A stretch of 64,000 nt of DNA, from assembly GCA_034620365.1 (NCBI GenBank), contig JAQGEQ010000020.1, forward strand, positions 186,001 through 250,000. The letters are read 5' to 3'. The notes beneath the pieces are model-generated. The model had not been told where the DNA came from. It did not search any database and saw only the letters and a program-made list of their open reading frames with translations. Below are positions 1-12,094 of the stretch, one piece after another. Origin of the DNA: Pegea sp. RAD2-039. Lineage: Eukaryota > Chordata > Thaliacea > Salpida > Salpidae. A program made the translations under genes and the position numbers. Position 1 is the stretch's first letter. Every line of letters starts with the position of its first letter.

Positions 1-1026
1 ATGTTGGTATGCAGTTTCACTTTCAATAATGTGTTTCGAACATATCTCTTGAAGACTAGGCACTTCATCAGATTCAAAAAGCTTGGATCCTTCTAGAAGT
101 TTGTCGGCAGTGTAAAGAAATGGATTTGGAAAGGCATTAAGGGTGTGTAGTCGTAACCGTGTGATACTGAATGGCAGATACGGAAAACAGTTATCATGAA
201 TACTTAAATGAACAAGACCAGTAAAATGACGAAAATCAGCCGTCAGCAATCGATTCGAGTGTATATTGAGTGTATGCAACTTTTTGATATTATTCAACAC
301 CGACGGCCAATAACGCAAACCATTTTCTGATAAATCCAAGGAACGTAAATTAACAGCTAGCTTGGATGAAGGTGCAAAGATGCCTGGGCTAATAAACTCA
401 ATTTGATTGTGACTTAAACATAAGAAAGATAATCTTAAATTATTTAAAGCATCAGGTAACGTCCTTATCGAATTATGGCTTAAATCTAATGAAGTGAGGT
501 TTTCTAAACCTAATACACGAGTATATATTCCATTCAAAGAACAATTATTGATACACAAAGAAGTTAACGACAATGGAAGTGGAAATGCTTTTTGATATTC
601 TTTCAATGATGAAATCTTTAAAACAGTTTTTGATTTGACGAATTCTTTGCTTTTCAAAGTTGTTTCAATTGATGTAAACTTGCATCCAACAATACTTTGA
701 TCTTGATAAGCCGCTTTTACAGTTTGTATCACATTAAATATATCAGCCGGGTTAGCATCTTTAATACATATGTCTACAGACGGATTTTTAAAACGTAAAG
801 TTAGTTTCCCTTCTCCTAACATACGATCAAAGATATCCACTAAATTATTCCGAATCAGATACTTGTCTCCACCTCTATTCTTTGCAGTAGCTACTATCAG
901 CTTCGGTAGTGCTCTAGTACTTTTTTGAGAAAAATATAAAAAAGCCTGAACATACCTTTTACTACCACCAACTCCATCACCAGATAAATCTTGGCGAACA
1001 ATTTTCACTTGACAATTTAATTTCAT
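1..1026 (-). CDS. LRR1: Leucine-rich repeat protein 1 (CUL2 substrate receptor), 5' part, cut by window edge
   Basis: Open from ATG at 1026 to the window edge without a stop (342 codons). It begins MKLNCQVKIV, close to vertebrate LRR1 (MKLHCEVEV...), and keeps the N-terminal block with the 'PSVDICIKDA' stretch (family: PPVDICLS). Leucine-rich repeats follow, with LxxLDLSHNxI, LCLSHNQI and LRSLDLSENGL signatures at about residues 190-270. The family is about 410 residues, so roughly 70 C-terminal residues (including the Cys-containing tail) lie outside. In animals LRR1 is the substrate receptor of the CUL2 ubiquitin ligase that ubiquitylates MCM7 to unload the CMG helicase at replication termination (family knowledge). 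An acceptor-like ATTTAG lies 13 nt before the ATG (AG at 1040-1041 on this strand). No intron is seen within the visible part. Confidence 0.9.
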   Translation of the reverse strand, partial: MKLNCQVKIVRQDLSGDGVGGSKRYVQAFLYFSQKSTRALPKLIVATAKNRGGDKYLIRNNLVDIFDRMLGEGKLTLRFKNPSVDICIKDANPADIFNVIQTVKAAYQDQSIVGCKFTSIETTLKSKEFVKSKTVLKISSLKEYQKAFPLPLSLTSLCINNCSLNGIYTRVLGLENLTSLDLSHNSIRTLPDALNNLRLSFLCLSHNQIEFISPGIFAPSSKLAVNLRSLDLSENGLRYWPSVLNNIKKLHTLNIHSNRLLTADFRHFTGLVHLSIHDNCFPYLPFSITRLRLHTLNAFPNPFLYTADKLLEGSKLFESDEVPSLQEICSKHIIESETAYQH

Positions 1027-2477
1027 ATTTGATAATAAACTAAATAATGAACAAGAAATTAGACTTTAATTTTAAATTGTAATAAAAAAAATTAAATCTT
1101 TAATTTATACTTATTACAATTCTTCTAATTTTGTTACAATTGCCTTTTCAGTGTCTTGATATTTCTTAGACTACTGATATTAAACTATGGTATTTGAGAC
1201 TTTCTCAGTTTTTCATCAGTCATTGTTTTATGCTATAAGAGCTGTATATTTATTATCTGAAGTTATTTGTTAAATAAATTAAGTATTTACAAATAAAAAA
1301 ACAAAAATAAATGGTTATAATAGAAAACTTTTCATACTTTAATAAATGAAAAACTGATTATTGAGTAGATTTATACAAGTGTTATGAAAACTTCAATAAA
1401 TTAAAAACAAAATCATTAAAAGCATTATTCACAAGTAGAAGTGTTAAAATATTCAAAAATAAATTATTAAGAGAACTTCTACCAACTATATTCATTTTAA
1501 AGTGAAACTATATACAATTTTTTATTTTAATAACAATGAATAAGAAATATCATAAAAAATAATAATAAAAATTATAAAACATTTTATATAACATTCTAAA
1601 AGTTGGGTTAAAAGGCTTCAAGAAAAAAGTTGAATAAATTACTTCAAAAGTAAATAAAATATGAAAGAAAACGTCTAAAAAAGATTATGCTTAATAATAA
1701 TTACATAATAAAATAAGAATAATAGGATTTTTAACAAATTTATTTCAATATCTTTCATTGAGAATTTAATATTTTGTAAATTATAAAAAGATTTAAGAAC
1801 AGTTTTATTTTGAACAGAAAAAAATACAATAAATATAAATTTATAAGAAATATAATAAATCAAAATCAAATAAACATTTGAGTATAAATTTAGAAGAACA
1901 CAAAAAATGAATATTAGATAAAAAATCTAATGATAAAAAAGTAAAATAAAGCGGTTAGGATTAAAATATAAAGCCAATACTTTAAGTTATATCTTGAAAT
2001 CAAAGAAAATAATTCCTAAAAGTACATAAAAAGATTCTTAAAACAATTACAGAATAGTTTCAGAAAAAAAAACATTAAATTATCTAAAGAAATTAAACAA
2101 ATAATTTTAATAAAGTTTTATTAATCTTAGTATCAACCCAATGTTTTATAATAATAAGGTTTAAACAATCTTGTAATAGATTAAAAAATTATTTGGAACT
2201 TTTCGTGCTTTCATGAAAATTCGTGCGTAAATATGAACAAGGATATTTCATATTTTAACAAACTGGCGCTTAATCTAAAAACTAATTTGTTTTTATAATT
2301 ATTTATAAAAGCACAATAAATTTTGCTGAATATATATTTACGTAAAAAATGTATACAATTTTCCATTTAAATCTAATATGAAATATTATTATTTATTAAT
2401 ATTTTTACATAGTTAATGTAAGTATAAAGAGTTTATCATTCAAAATATAGATTGCTGTTTCAATTTTCCATTTGCAG
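1027..2477. other. Intergenic, AT-rich, no gene seen
   Basis: Very AT-rich with homopolymer runs. Short open frames here have no domain, codon bias or splice support. It holds the upstream flank of LRR1 (minus) and possibly an unlocated first exon of the small plus-strand gene that follows. Confidence 0.6.
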
Positions 2478-2819
2478 TTCTTAGAGGTTCGAGATTAGAA
2501 TATTGGACATTCGTGGAAAGGAAGAAGAACAATAAACTGAAAAAGGGCGACAAAAAGAAGGGTAAAAAAATAGAATCATTCGTTTTTTGTCCTTTTATCA
2601 GGCATGCTCGTGACTAGATCAAAAAATGCACGGAAAGCACAACTTGTCATATTTTTGCAAAAAGCTATAAATGAGATTGTAGTAAAACCCATATTTTTCT
2701 TTCTTACACTTTCTTTTTTATCGATAGTGTTGGCTCTGGCTTGGCTCATGAAAGATGTTGCCGCACAGTTGGTTCACAGCCAATTGGCAGCTCATATAAT
2801 TGATAGTACTTTACATTGA
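2478..2819 (+). CDS. Small single-pass membrane protein candidate, 5' end not located
   Basis: Two phase-compatible exons: 2478-2561 (after TTTGCAG, read from the third base) and 2602-2819, joined across a 40-nt GT-AG intron. The joined frame reads a basic stretch (LRGSRLEYW... then Lys-rich), then KAQLVIFLQKAINEIVVKP and one strong hydrophobic segment (IFFFLTLSFLSIVLALAWLM), ending ...IIDSTLH. If the first exon is not coding, translation could start at the ATG at 2604 (71 residues). I do not recognise the family. The membrane segment is visible; location and role are unknown. A start exon further upstream is expected but could not be placed. Confidence 0.4.
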
Positions 2820-2949
2820 AGCTATATATATGAATATATATATCAAGCTGTTTTAACGAGAATTACGTTAATATTTTGTACTTTTTTTGAGCTTGCTTGT
2901 TTCAATTGTTTCATACAATACAACTTAGGGTAATCAGTTATTCTCCATT

Positions 2950-3760
2950 TTGAAGACTTGACTGACTAACTTTATGTGTTGTGAATTTGGTTTTGATGCT
3001 GGGCAACTTGCCTCTAAAGGTTGCAGTACCATTAAAGACGAAATCTCACAATTTAATGCAGAGGGCGTTTCAGGGGCAGTTTCAATGGTTTAAAAAGTTG
3101 TAAGTGGCAATTGCATAAGACCCAAGATTTTGTTTCGCATGATAATGTAGTCAGCACAGGATGATATTTTTCTCAGTTTTGAGCTTTTTGCTACATGGAG
3201 TCAGCCAAATGCTCTATTTACTAGTTTGTTGTTTACTTCCCTACTAATGTTAGCATCAAATAAAATTATGCTACCTAGATACTTGAAATGCTTCAAATAT
3301 CTTGAATATATCTGCTGATAGTAATAAGAAAATTATAGTATTAGTCACATACACTATCTGGGTGAATAATTTTCGTCTCTTTGAGACGGTCTTCAATTTC
3401 AAAGAGCTTTGCAGCCTCTACAGAGTAAGATGTTAATCTTTGTGACTCAATGTGTATCCATATTATCAAAAAAAAGAAGTTTGCAAATCATATGGTGAAA
3501 CGTTTTGGTGGAAGCTTCTAGACTTTAGACTTTTAAGTCGAAATGAAAGCAACTAAAGTGGCTCCTAACATAAACTACATCTTCGTCATCAAGGCTTGAA
3601 GTTGCAAGATTTAGCATCATACTCAAATAAATGGAGAAAGGGGGTTAGTTCAAGCAACTTTTTCTTTCAAATTGTTGGTTTAAATCGTAGCTTTAGCTTG
3701 TTATGGACAATGCAATGGTCAGAAGGGCACCCTGACATGACATCACGTGTGTTTGTACAG
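2950..3760 (-). mobile_element. LINE (non-LTR retrotransposon) relic: endonuclease tail and 3' part of reverse transcriptase ORF
   Basis: On the minus strand, stop-broken frames contain GCPSDHCIVHNKLKLRFKP (about 3665-3745), matching the SDH-x-LV...K.....L motif that ends the apurinic endonuclease domain. Further downstream comes KHFKYLGSIILFDANISREV (about 3230-3290), the 'F-x-YLGS-I-S' block after the RT catalytic motif. A degenerate 'VLxTLxxxxxSWVL' like the family's VLPTLLYGSETW follows near 3110-3150. The core RT between endonuclease and YLGS is deleted. Several frameshifts and stops make it non-functional. It is probably the same family as the copy at 41830-42830. Confidence 0.7.
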
Positions 3761-4852
3761 CTTCATTCATTCATATGGTCTTTAAGTTGTTCTTTTGTCG
3801 GAAAATTGTATTTGTGAAGAAAAACTGTTGCTCAGCAGTAACACAAGTTTATCATAATTAAGATTTATCAAACCATTTCTACTCAGAACACTTTCATCCA
3901 TATATGTCTTCAAATACTCTGACATCACCAATTATCGTGTGCTTAACAAGAGCAACAAGGGTACGCAGATCCCTGTATAATCTGATCTTATCAGCCTCCT
4001 CTACCCTATATCTAGTAACTAAAAGGTGTAGCGCACTGAATGTTTCTATAAACTCGTATATAAAGATATAAACTTTACAATTGGAATATTTTGTAGATAC
4101 ATTTCAGTTTGTATTACACAAGCTTCTTTTTCTGATATATGCAGATATCAAGACAAAAATCTAAAAACCAGTTTAAAAGTAAAATAGCTCTTTGATGCTG
4201 TCTTTTAGAAGATTAGTTTACAAATAGAAGATAAGGTCTTTGACAGTAAATTGGATCAGATGAAATTTGGGAAATTATGTCGCTTAACTTTCTCAGTTAT
4301 TAGATTAGATTTAACAAAGATATTAAACTATCCAGAATATATATTATCTTCGCTAACTAAATAATAAATATAATAAATATTTTAAAGTAACCCTTTTTAA
4401 GATGTTTATTCTGTCATCAGATATTGTAAAACACTCAACAGATACTTATTTAAATTAAATATTTCTAGATAAATAAAGTTTAAAAAGGTCTTCTACATCT
4501 ATTGATATATCACAAAAACTAATTTCTGGAAATTTTTTTTTATAATTATTCCTTAGAAGTATTTAAAATTCCATAAACTTGTAAGATATTGTTAACTATT
4601 CTGTGTATATAGAAGAAATTTTATTCTAAATGATTTTATAGCTCAGTATGAAGTGATTTCTGTTTATCAGGGTTTATCGCTGAGTTCTTCATTTTATTGT
4701 TTGGCATTCTGTGTAAAAATATTAAAATCTTTTTTAGTAATAAAAAAATGAACAGAAAAAAAATGTATATAAAAAATTAGTAAAAAAAGCTAGCTTTAGT
4801 TTTGAGATATTCTTTAAGACTTTAGAACAAATGAAATTGTAAAGTTGAATAA
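3761..4852. other. Intergenic, no gene seen
   Basis: AT-rich spacer between the LINE relic and the 3' end of the TXNDC16-like gene. Part of 3761-4100 may be further decayed LINE sequence, but I saw no clear motif. Confidence 0.5.
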
Positions 4853-7800
4853 TCAGATAAACAGGAAGTCGAACCTGGTCTTCATATTGAAGCCATGACG
4901 TAGTTCTGCTTTTTTGGGTGTTTTAAGAGATTTATCAAATTCTAACTTCATTAATTGATCATCAGATAAAAACTTCTCACCAGAACCAACAATCGGTTTT
5001 CGAACTAAACAAATATTCAAATGAATTTTTAAATTGAATCAAAATTATTCATCAATTTCTAATTATACTAAAAATATCAAATTTTTTTACAAGTTCTTTC
5101 CAGTTTTCCTGATAAGCAGTCTTCAATCCAAAGACTGAGATCAATATCCGAGGGATCGAATGAGACAACTGTGACGTTTTCCTGCAGCAAACGACTTTTA
5201 AATATGTACTTAACAACAAATATCTTCTACACCAACCTTGAAAATACATGATATTGGAACATCTGGTATTTTGAAATCCGTATAAAGTTGAAAGATAGAA
5301 TATCCAGTTGTGTCTGGTTCACTTTGGAATTAAATATTTTTACACAACTTAAAAACTAGTAAGCAAAAGAATTGTTTATCCACAATTGTTTAAAAATTAA
5401 TCTAATAAATGAAAGATAATACCAACCAATTCATCCAACCAAAAAATACATCTACAGATTTTCTTTTTGCTGCTTCTAATGCTAAACTTTTTAGTAATTC
5501 AATTTGTTTGTTATAAAATGGAGATGAAACTGTAGCACACATAACAATTGAAGTTCTGTTGATGACTTTCTTAAAATTTTTCTTACTTAGTTCAACCTTT
5601 GTCAAAATATTATAAAAGTTAATCACAAAACTAAATCTAGCATCCACAAGTAACTATTTTCATTTCTAAATATCTACAACAATTTTTTCTGTATGATGAA
5701 AATTAGTTTTAAAAGAATTTCTAAATCTTTATAAAACGTTTGTTACTTCTAAAAACTGATTTCTTATTTTACAAGTTATCAAAGAATGTTTATAATTTAC
5801 ACCAAATAGCTTACCACTGGTGGTGACATTAGATAATCTACAGAAGAAACAATATCTTGATAAGATGAAATTTTGTTCCATAAAATACTCGAATAATCAT
5901 CGTTTAGGTCAATTCCAAATAAATCTTTTGAAGTATCGACATTTTTTATAGTTTCAAAAACACTAAAGTAAAAAATTGTTTATAAAACTACAAAATATAA
6001 GAAAACAAGTAAACCTGAGAGGTAACTCAGTTTCAGAATACTTCACAAAAATATATTTGGTTCTCAGCAACCTTGCTGCTTCATCAAAAACCTTTCCACC
6101 TTGAAAAAGAAGAATTTAGAAATAGAAATTGGAAATTAAATGATTCAGCAAGTAATTATAAACCTTCAACGGTATTTATTAGTCCGTGAATGATTACAAT
6201 TCCATGGCTTTTAAGTTCTTCAAGTTGTTGATTCGATTTTATTAACTGTGGAGATTTCATACTATGACTAAAATCATAATAATTCAGAATTAATCAAAAA
6301 CTGAATGATTTGAGATTACAGTGTGATTGATTTTTTCATGTCTTCAATGTCCCAGTTTCCTTTGTAATTGATGACATTAGATGAGCTTCCAGAATTGTAA
6401 AAGACCATTTTCGGATATGAGTAAACCCCGGCTTTTTCACATACGTTGGGCCAATCGTCACATTCGACATATATTAGGGAAGAACTCAAATTTTGTTCTG
6501 TTAATCAAAAGTTAGATGAACAAATTTAAAAGCTTTTTATGAATTATCAACTTTTGATAGAAGATCAAAAAAAGTTTTTTTAATTTTTTTTAATGATATT
6601 TTATAGCAACTTACTTTTGTAAAAATTATGAATTTGAAGAAAATGAGACAAAACTGCCATCGACTTTTGACTAACTGTAAATATACAAATGTTTGAATTG
6701 ATAATAACTTTTCATATTTTTCGTTTAGTAGCAAATCAGGTTTTAGAACACAGAAAACCTTTTTATCCTCAAAATATTAAAATTAGCAGAAAATAAAAAG
6801 TTGATATTAAAAGCTCCTCACAATATAATGAGAACAACAAGACAGTAAAGTTTTGATTTTTTCCGCTTTCTAGTTCCTCATATATCGCTGCATTAACTCG
6901 AGGTAACATTGAACCGGATATATCTCTCTTTACCAGATAGTTTAAATGTTCAGAAGATCGAGTTACAAACATCATGGGGTCGTCTTCTTCCGCTTCAGCT
7001 ATACGGAAGATATAAGTTGTTGTTCAACAAGTTTTATAAGTTATTAAATAAACTTTATAAAACTTAGATAACAATTTTTACACCAGGTTAATTTAAATTA
7101 TTCAGAGAGTTAATCAAACCATACTTCGAAATTGCTGATGTAGAAGCTCAAATTCACTCGATATATAATCATGGTAATAAATTAATGGGTTTTCTTTCAA
7201 TAAACTAGTAGCAAGGAAGTAAGAATGGAACTCTAACATATCTTCAGCATGTTGAAGAATTTCTTCAGGGTTCTCAGCAAGCAATTCAGTTGAAAAACTT
7301 TTCTAAGAATAATGTTTCAGCTGACTAAATTTGATTTTGAGCTAGTTACCCGCTGGCTGAAAATCTTTAGAATTATCTTTCCTTCAGAAACTTCATCAAT
7401 TTCAGAGCTGTTAAAATTATTTCAAATATGATTTAGTTGAAGAATTTATCTTTAAAAATTTAATAATAAAATTGATTAGAAGAAAAAAAAATATATAAAG
7501 TTGAAAACAAAATAGTTAAAAAAGTAAATAATAAAACTACAAAGTTTTGATTTACTTTTCAGCAATAAAACAATTGAAGGTATCTATGAGATCAATACAA
7601 ACATCTAATAATAGTCTTTGAGATTTTTCAAGACGATTCGGATCTATAAAAAGAACAAGACTAGAGAAAACAGAATGAGAAGATTTCTTTTTGATTAGCT
7701 GTAAATCGTTTTCCATTGTCTAAAAAATTAATTAAAAGTTCCAATTAATTACAAATAATTTATTCAAATTTATGAAGCAAAAATAATTATAGAATTATTT

Positions 7801-9231
7801 AAAAAATAATCATTTGTTCAGTGAATTTAGAATGATATTTAAATTGCCATCAAATTTTTTAATATTTATCACTTATTTATTTATAAAAATAAACCAAATA
7901 AAAGCTTGAAAGATCTCAGCATGGTTATTTTTTAAATTAGACTTATTGTTAAAAAATGATATAATTTATAATCATTTAAATACTAGCTACAGTAATAAAT
8001 TTAAATCACACAAATTAAAACCATTTGTATTAAATTTAATAACTAGAAAAAACTTCATTTAAATATAAATAAATAAATTTAAATATCTGAAAAATAGAAA
8101 TTATTCTTACATAGTAATTATCATTATTCAATTTCTGGAAGACTTGTTTTAATCTTCGAGAAGTTGGTAAGTAATGAAGATTTAGAATTTTCTGTGAATG
8201 TGAAACTTGAATCCATATCTGATAAAAAAGAGAATTATTAAATTGAAAAAAAGTTAAATAAAAGATTAACCTGAGGGTATTCTGGTTCAGTTGAAGGAAA
8301 AAGCTCAACTATAGATTGATTGAAAGTATAATAAAAATATAAATTCTTGAAAGTTAGAGATTGTTTCAAAATAAACTGGTGAACTAAAACGACAAGTTGA
8401 AAGAAAGTTTTATTTAAATGGCAGATTAACTCACAATCTGATCCTTGATTCGAGAAAAATAAAATAACTAAATTATTTATTTGTTTTTTTTCTGATAATG
8501 AAAACCATTCATCAGCTTTTTCAAAACCAATAAGATTTTGATTATTGAATAATCTATAAGAAAATGTTTGATTAGTTTTCCAAGCCTTAAATAAAATCAA
8601 TAACTTAAAAAATTCCAAATAATTATAGATTAAAGGAACTGTTACATTATATACATAATTGCCAATGGATATTAAAATTGTCGTTTATAAACAAACTAAT
8701 AAAATATTACCAATAGGAGAAATATTTTGTAAAACAATAAAATTAATTAAGCGAAAAAACTAACTTCAAAATTTCATTTCTTAAAGATGGCTGATCTGAT
8801 AACTGATCACTTGTTAATGCTTTTAAAACTGTTTTATTCCTGAAAAGATAATAAATTATTATTGATATAAAGCCATAAAACTGATCTACTTACTTTACAG
8901 AATATAATACACCAGCTGAATTTGCATATTTTTGACAAACTTCATCAATACTTCCACTACAGTCAAAATAATTGAATGAAACATTAAAAGAGTTAAATGG
9001 TTTAACAATACCAGAAACCTTTCTCGCAATAAGGATATCATCTTTAAAAAATAAGTTGTAAGATAATGAATTATGGAAAATAATAACTTGCTTACCTCTT
9101 ATAGTGTTTAATAATACTGAAAATCTGGGTTCAAAAGATGTTGGGGTTGAAATGATTTCAAATGATCTTGAAAAGTTAGATAAATATAAAAAATAAACCA
9201 AAAAGTAAGACACATTTAATGAACTTAACAT
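4853..9231 (-). CDS. TXNDC16: Thioredoxin domain-containing protein 16-like (ER lumenal)
   Basis: A many-exon gene. The start at 9231 gives a hydrophobic signal peptide (LNVSYFLVYFLYLSNFSRS). The first exons continue with FDCSGSIDEVCQKYANSAGV, aligning with the human [25 protein letters not shown] region. The best match is the thioredoxin-fold exon at about 6355-6500: VECDDWPNVCEKAGVYSYPK followed by a 'Y-x-G' turn, like human [20 protein letters not shown]. As in that human segment, no CxxC redox motif is seen here, so a binding role is more likely than disulfide exchange at this domain. The last exon 4853-5004 joins in phase to the exon ending SGKLERT. Acceptor-like TATATAG lies 10 nt before the ATG. 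Several internal exon ends were not traced, and the final length is uncertain. Role in the ER lumen is inferred from the family. Confidence 0.72.
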
Positions 9232-12094
9232 TTTCTTGCCTCTATATAAAGAATTTAACTCAATTTTAAATATTTTATCTATCTTCTATTTGTTTAAAAA
9301 GCAACCTAAGAACATAACCCAAAATTATTTGATCAAATTGGATATTTTTCCTACATAAGAAGAAAAATCTAAATTTAAAACATTCACTGAAAATAAAATC
9401 TATAGAAAAAGATCTAACCTGATGAAAATAAGCTGAACATTTTCTTTTCTTCATTAAACTAGGAAGTAATGTTCAAGAATAAGGAAATAAGAGTAAAAAT
9501 TGCAACAGTAGAGACATAACAACACCAATAATATTTCAAAATTGATAGTTGTTGCTGAAGTAGATGCTAGACTTTTATGGATTTTGTGAATTTTGAAAAC
9601 AAACAGATTCCTTATTTTTGTAAAATTCACAGAAAAACTTATCTGAGGAGGTATTTTCAAATTCAAATTATAAAAAATGATTTTAAAATTTAAAAAAATT
9701 GGTTTAGCAACTTTATTTATCTAACAACGTTCTATTTTGTTATTATAGTTAGCAATCGTACAAACTAATTTTTACATGGTTAACTTTTATTCGCAGTGAT
9801 ATCTTTCCAATATTTCAAATAAATATTTATCAAAAACTAATTACTGAAATTACTCATTCATTTATACCAATACTCAGATGCTCTATTCATTAAAAAATGT
9901 ATAAAAATGTAAATATCAGCAAAGTTTACAATTTTTATAAATGACTGTATAAAATAAAAACTAAAGTGATTATAAGGTTTTTATTTTATATTGGTTAAAA
10001 ATGTTAAGCTAGCTTGTATTTTTGTAACACACATAAATTCTTAACAGCTTTGAAAATAAATATAATGGTCACCTTAAGATTAAGCAAACAAAAGTGTGTA
10101 TTTCAAAGGATCAAATAGGTTCTATCTTTTTTTTTTGGTAATAATCTTTCTCGCACTCAAATTGGTTTCTTAATTTTCAAAAATTAAAAATAGCCAGCTG
10201 AAAGACATGAACTCCCGTTTTTGTTCGATAATGTGCGTCCAGACAACTTTGATTTTATTGAAATCATTTGCAGAGTCAAAAAGTATTTCAATTTGTTTTA
10301 CCTAATAAATGAGCGTAGTTAAAACAAAGTTACTTTTCGGACTGAAATTTATAGCAGTTTCTTAAATTCTTTAAGGTGATAGAATTCAGCTTAGAAAAAA
10401 ATTCATTAAAGTAAAAGAACTTTCTAAGTTAAATGTTGTATATTTAAAGATTTTTTTCTGTTGTCCCTTCAAAAATATAAAGATATAAGTATATGCAACT
10501 CATTAGACTTTTTAAGATCAATATTTACTAAATATTTTATATGTTTATTGAATAACAGCAGAGGGTCAAAGCTTTTTTATTTTAGATTTCAAATATAATA
10601 AAAGAATCAGTAAAATCTAATTTCCAGTAGCTAGTATCTACGGTCAGTTAAAAAAACATTACTACTTATAACAAACTTAATGTACCAAAGTGCTGCAACA
10701 GTTTTGTTTTCACCATATTATAATAAATTTACCAGTTTATATAAAATATACACTGTAATATATGTCCAAAGTCATTTAGCTTGATAGTATTTGTAAATTT
10801 TCAAGAAATTTGACTTTTTTGCTAAAATTAAATATGATTATCGTTGAATCTACTGAAAAATAATTTCAGAAATATAGTGCAAAATCATAATACTAGGAAA
10901 AAATAATTAAAATAAAGTAAGCAATACGTATTTGCAAATTTTATAAACTTACAACAAATATTTTTTTCTGTATAACATGCTAATAGTGTTAGCTGCGAAA
11001 ACTTAACGTGACCTCGTGAAAATGCAAAGTTGGTTTTTATGTTGGTTTATATTTCTTTTTCAACTTTTATATAAGTTTATAAAGGATCTTCTAGTTGACC
11101 TTTTTATGATATCTGTTTCGAAAACTATAAATAAATTTCCACATATTTTTGCATAAAAAAATTAACTTTTTTTTTATTAATCTTATCATACTCTGTAAAA
11201 CTAATAATAGTTGTACTTTTGATTCTTAGTCGTCTATTTTTAAACCTTAATATGATATAGACTAAAATTTAATAAGGTATGAAATTAATTTGTTGTTCTT
11301 TTTAATTTACTTTGGTTTTCTTGTAAAGTTTTTTTATATATAAATTGTTATTTTTAGTTTTCTAATTTATTACAAATTTATTTTTGTATGTGAAAATATG
11401 TTTTTGTTTGCAAAGTATGTTCAGTTGTAAATATATTTTAAGAACATTTATTTTGAATATACTTAGAGATTTTCTTTGTCATTTAGTTTTTTTTTAACTT
11501 TCAAAAATTTTATCTTACCTAATTTAAGAAAAATGTGAAAATTGTCTGATATTAAGAATTAAAACAATTTTTATAATGCTAAGTCATTGAAATATTCAAT
11601 GATGAAATTTTAAAACTAAACAACCTACTCAATACTTTTTTGCAAATTTTCTTTTACCTTTTTAATCTTTAGCTATCTATAAATTTATAGTTAATGACCT
11701 TCATTTATTTATATTTAAGTTCAATTATTATAACTTGTTTTTGCATGAAAAACTATGAAACTAAGAAATAATTATGTATTTATATTGTAAATAGCAAAAT
11801 GCATTTATTAGTTTAGTATAAAATGACTTTATTTTCTCAAAAATTTTTAATCATTTAATGTTACTTTTATTTTAAGAGCTATTTATAAAACACTGATTTT
11901 CTTGTACCTATCAAAATATATTTATATAAATTGTCAATTAATCAGAATATATATTGTTTCTAATCATCATGTATTTAACTTATTTAATATATATTTTTGT
12001 AATATAATGTATAATATTTTATAAAAATAAGTTAAATGACAAAATAGTTTAATAATAACTGTTTATTTTTAGGCTTTGAGTAATTTATTTTGTG
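9232..12094. other. Intergenic between divergent genes, AT-rich
   Basis: No supported exon. A 70-codon minus frame at 9454-9666 lacks splice or domain support. Around 10215-10250 a plus frame reads FDNVRPDNFDF, faintly like the HDNARPH motif of mariner transposases, but the surroundings do not support it. The region holds the promoters of the divergent TXNDC16-like and SLX4-like genes. Confidence 0.5.

Noticed and set aside
9454-9666. Minus-strand ORF upstream of the TXNDC16-like gene
   Set aside because: Not needed for the signal-peptide start at 9231, and no splice junction joins it; probably chance.
10190-10320. Mariner transposase fragment (FDNVRPDNFDF resembling HDNARPH)
   Set aside because: The neighbouring sequence shows no further mariner motifs and contains stops; one short match is not enough.
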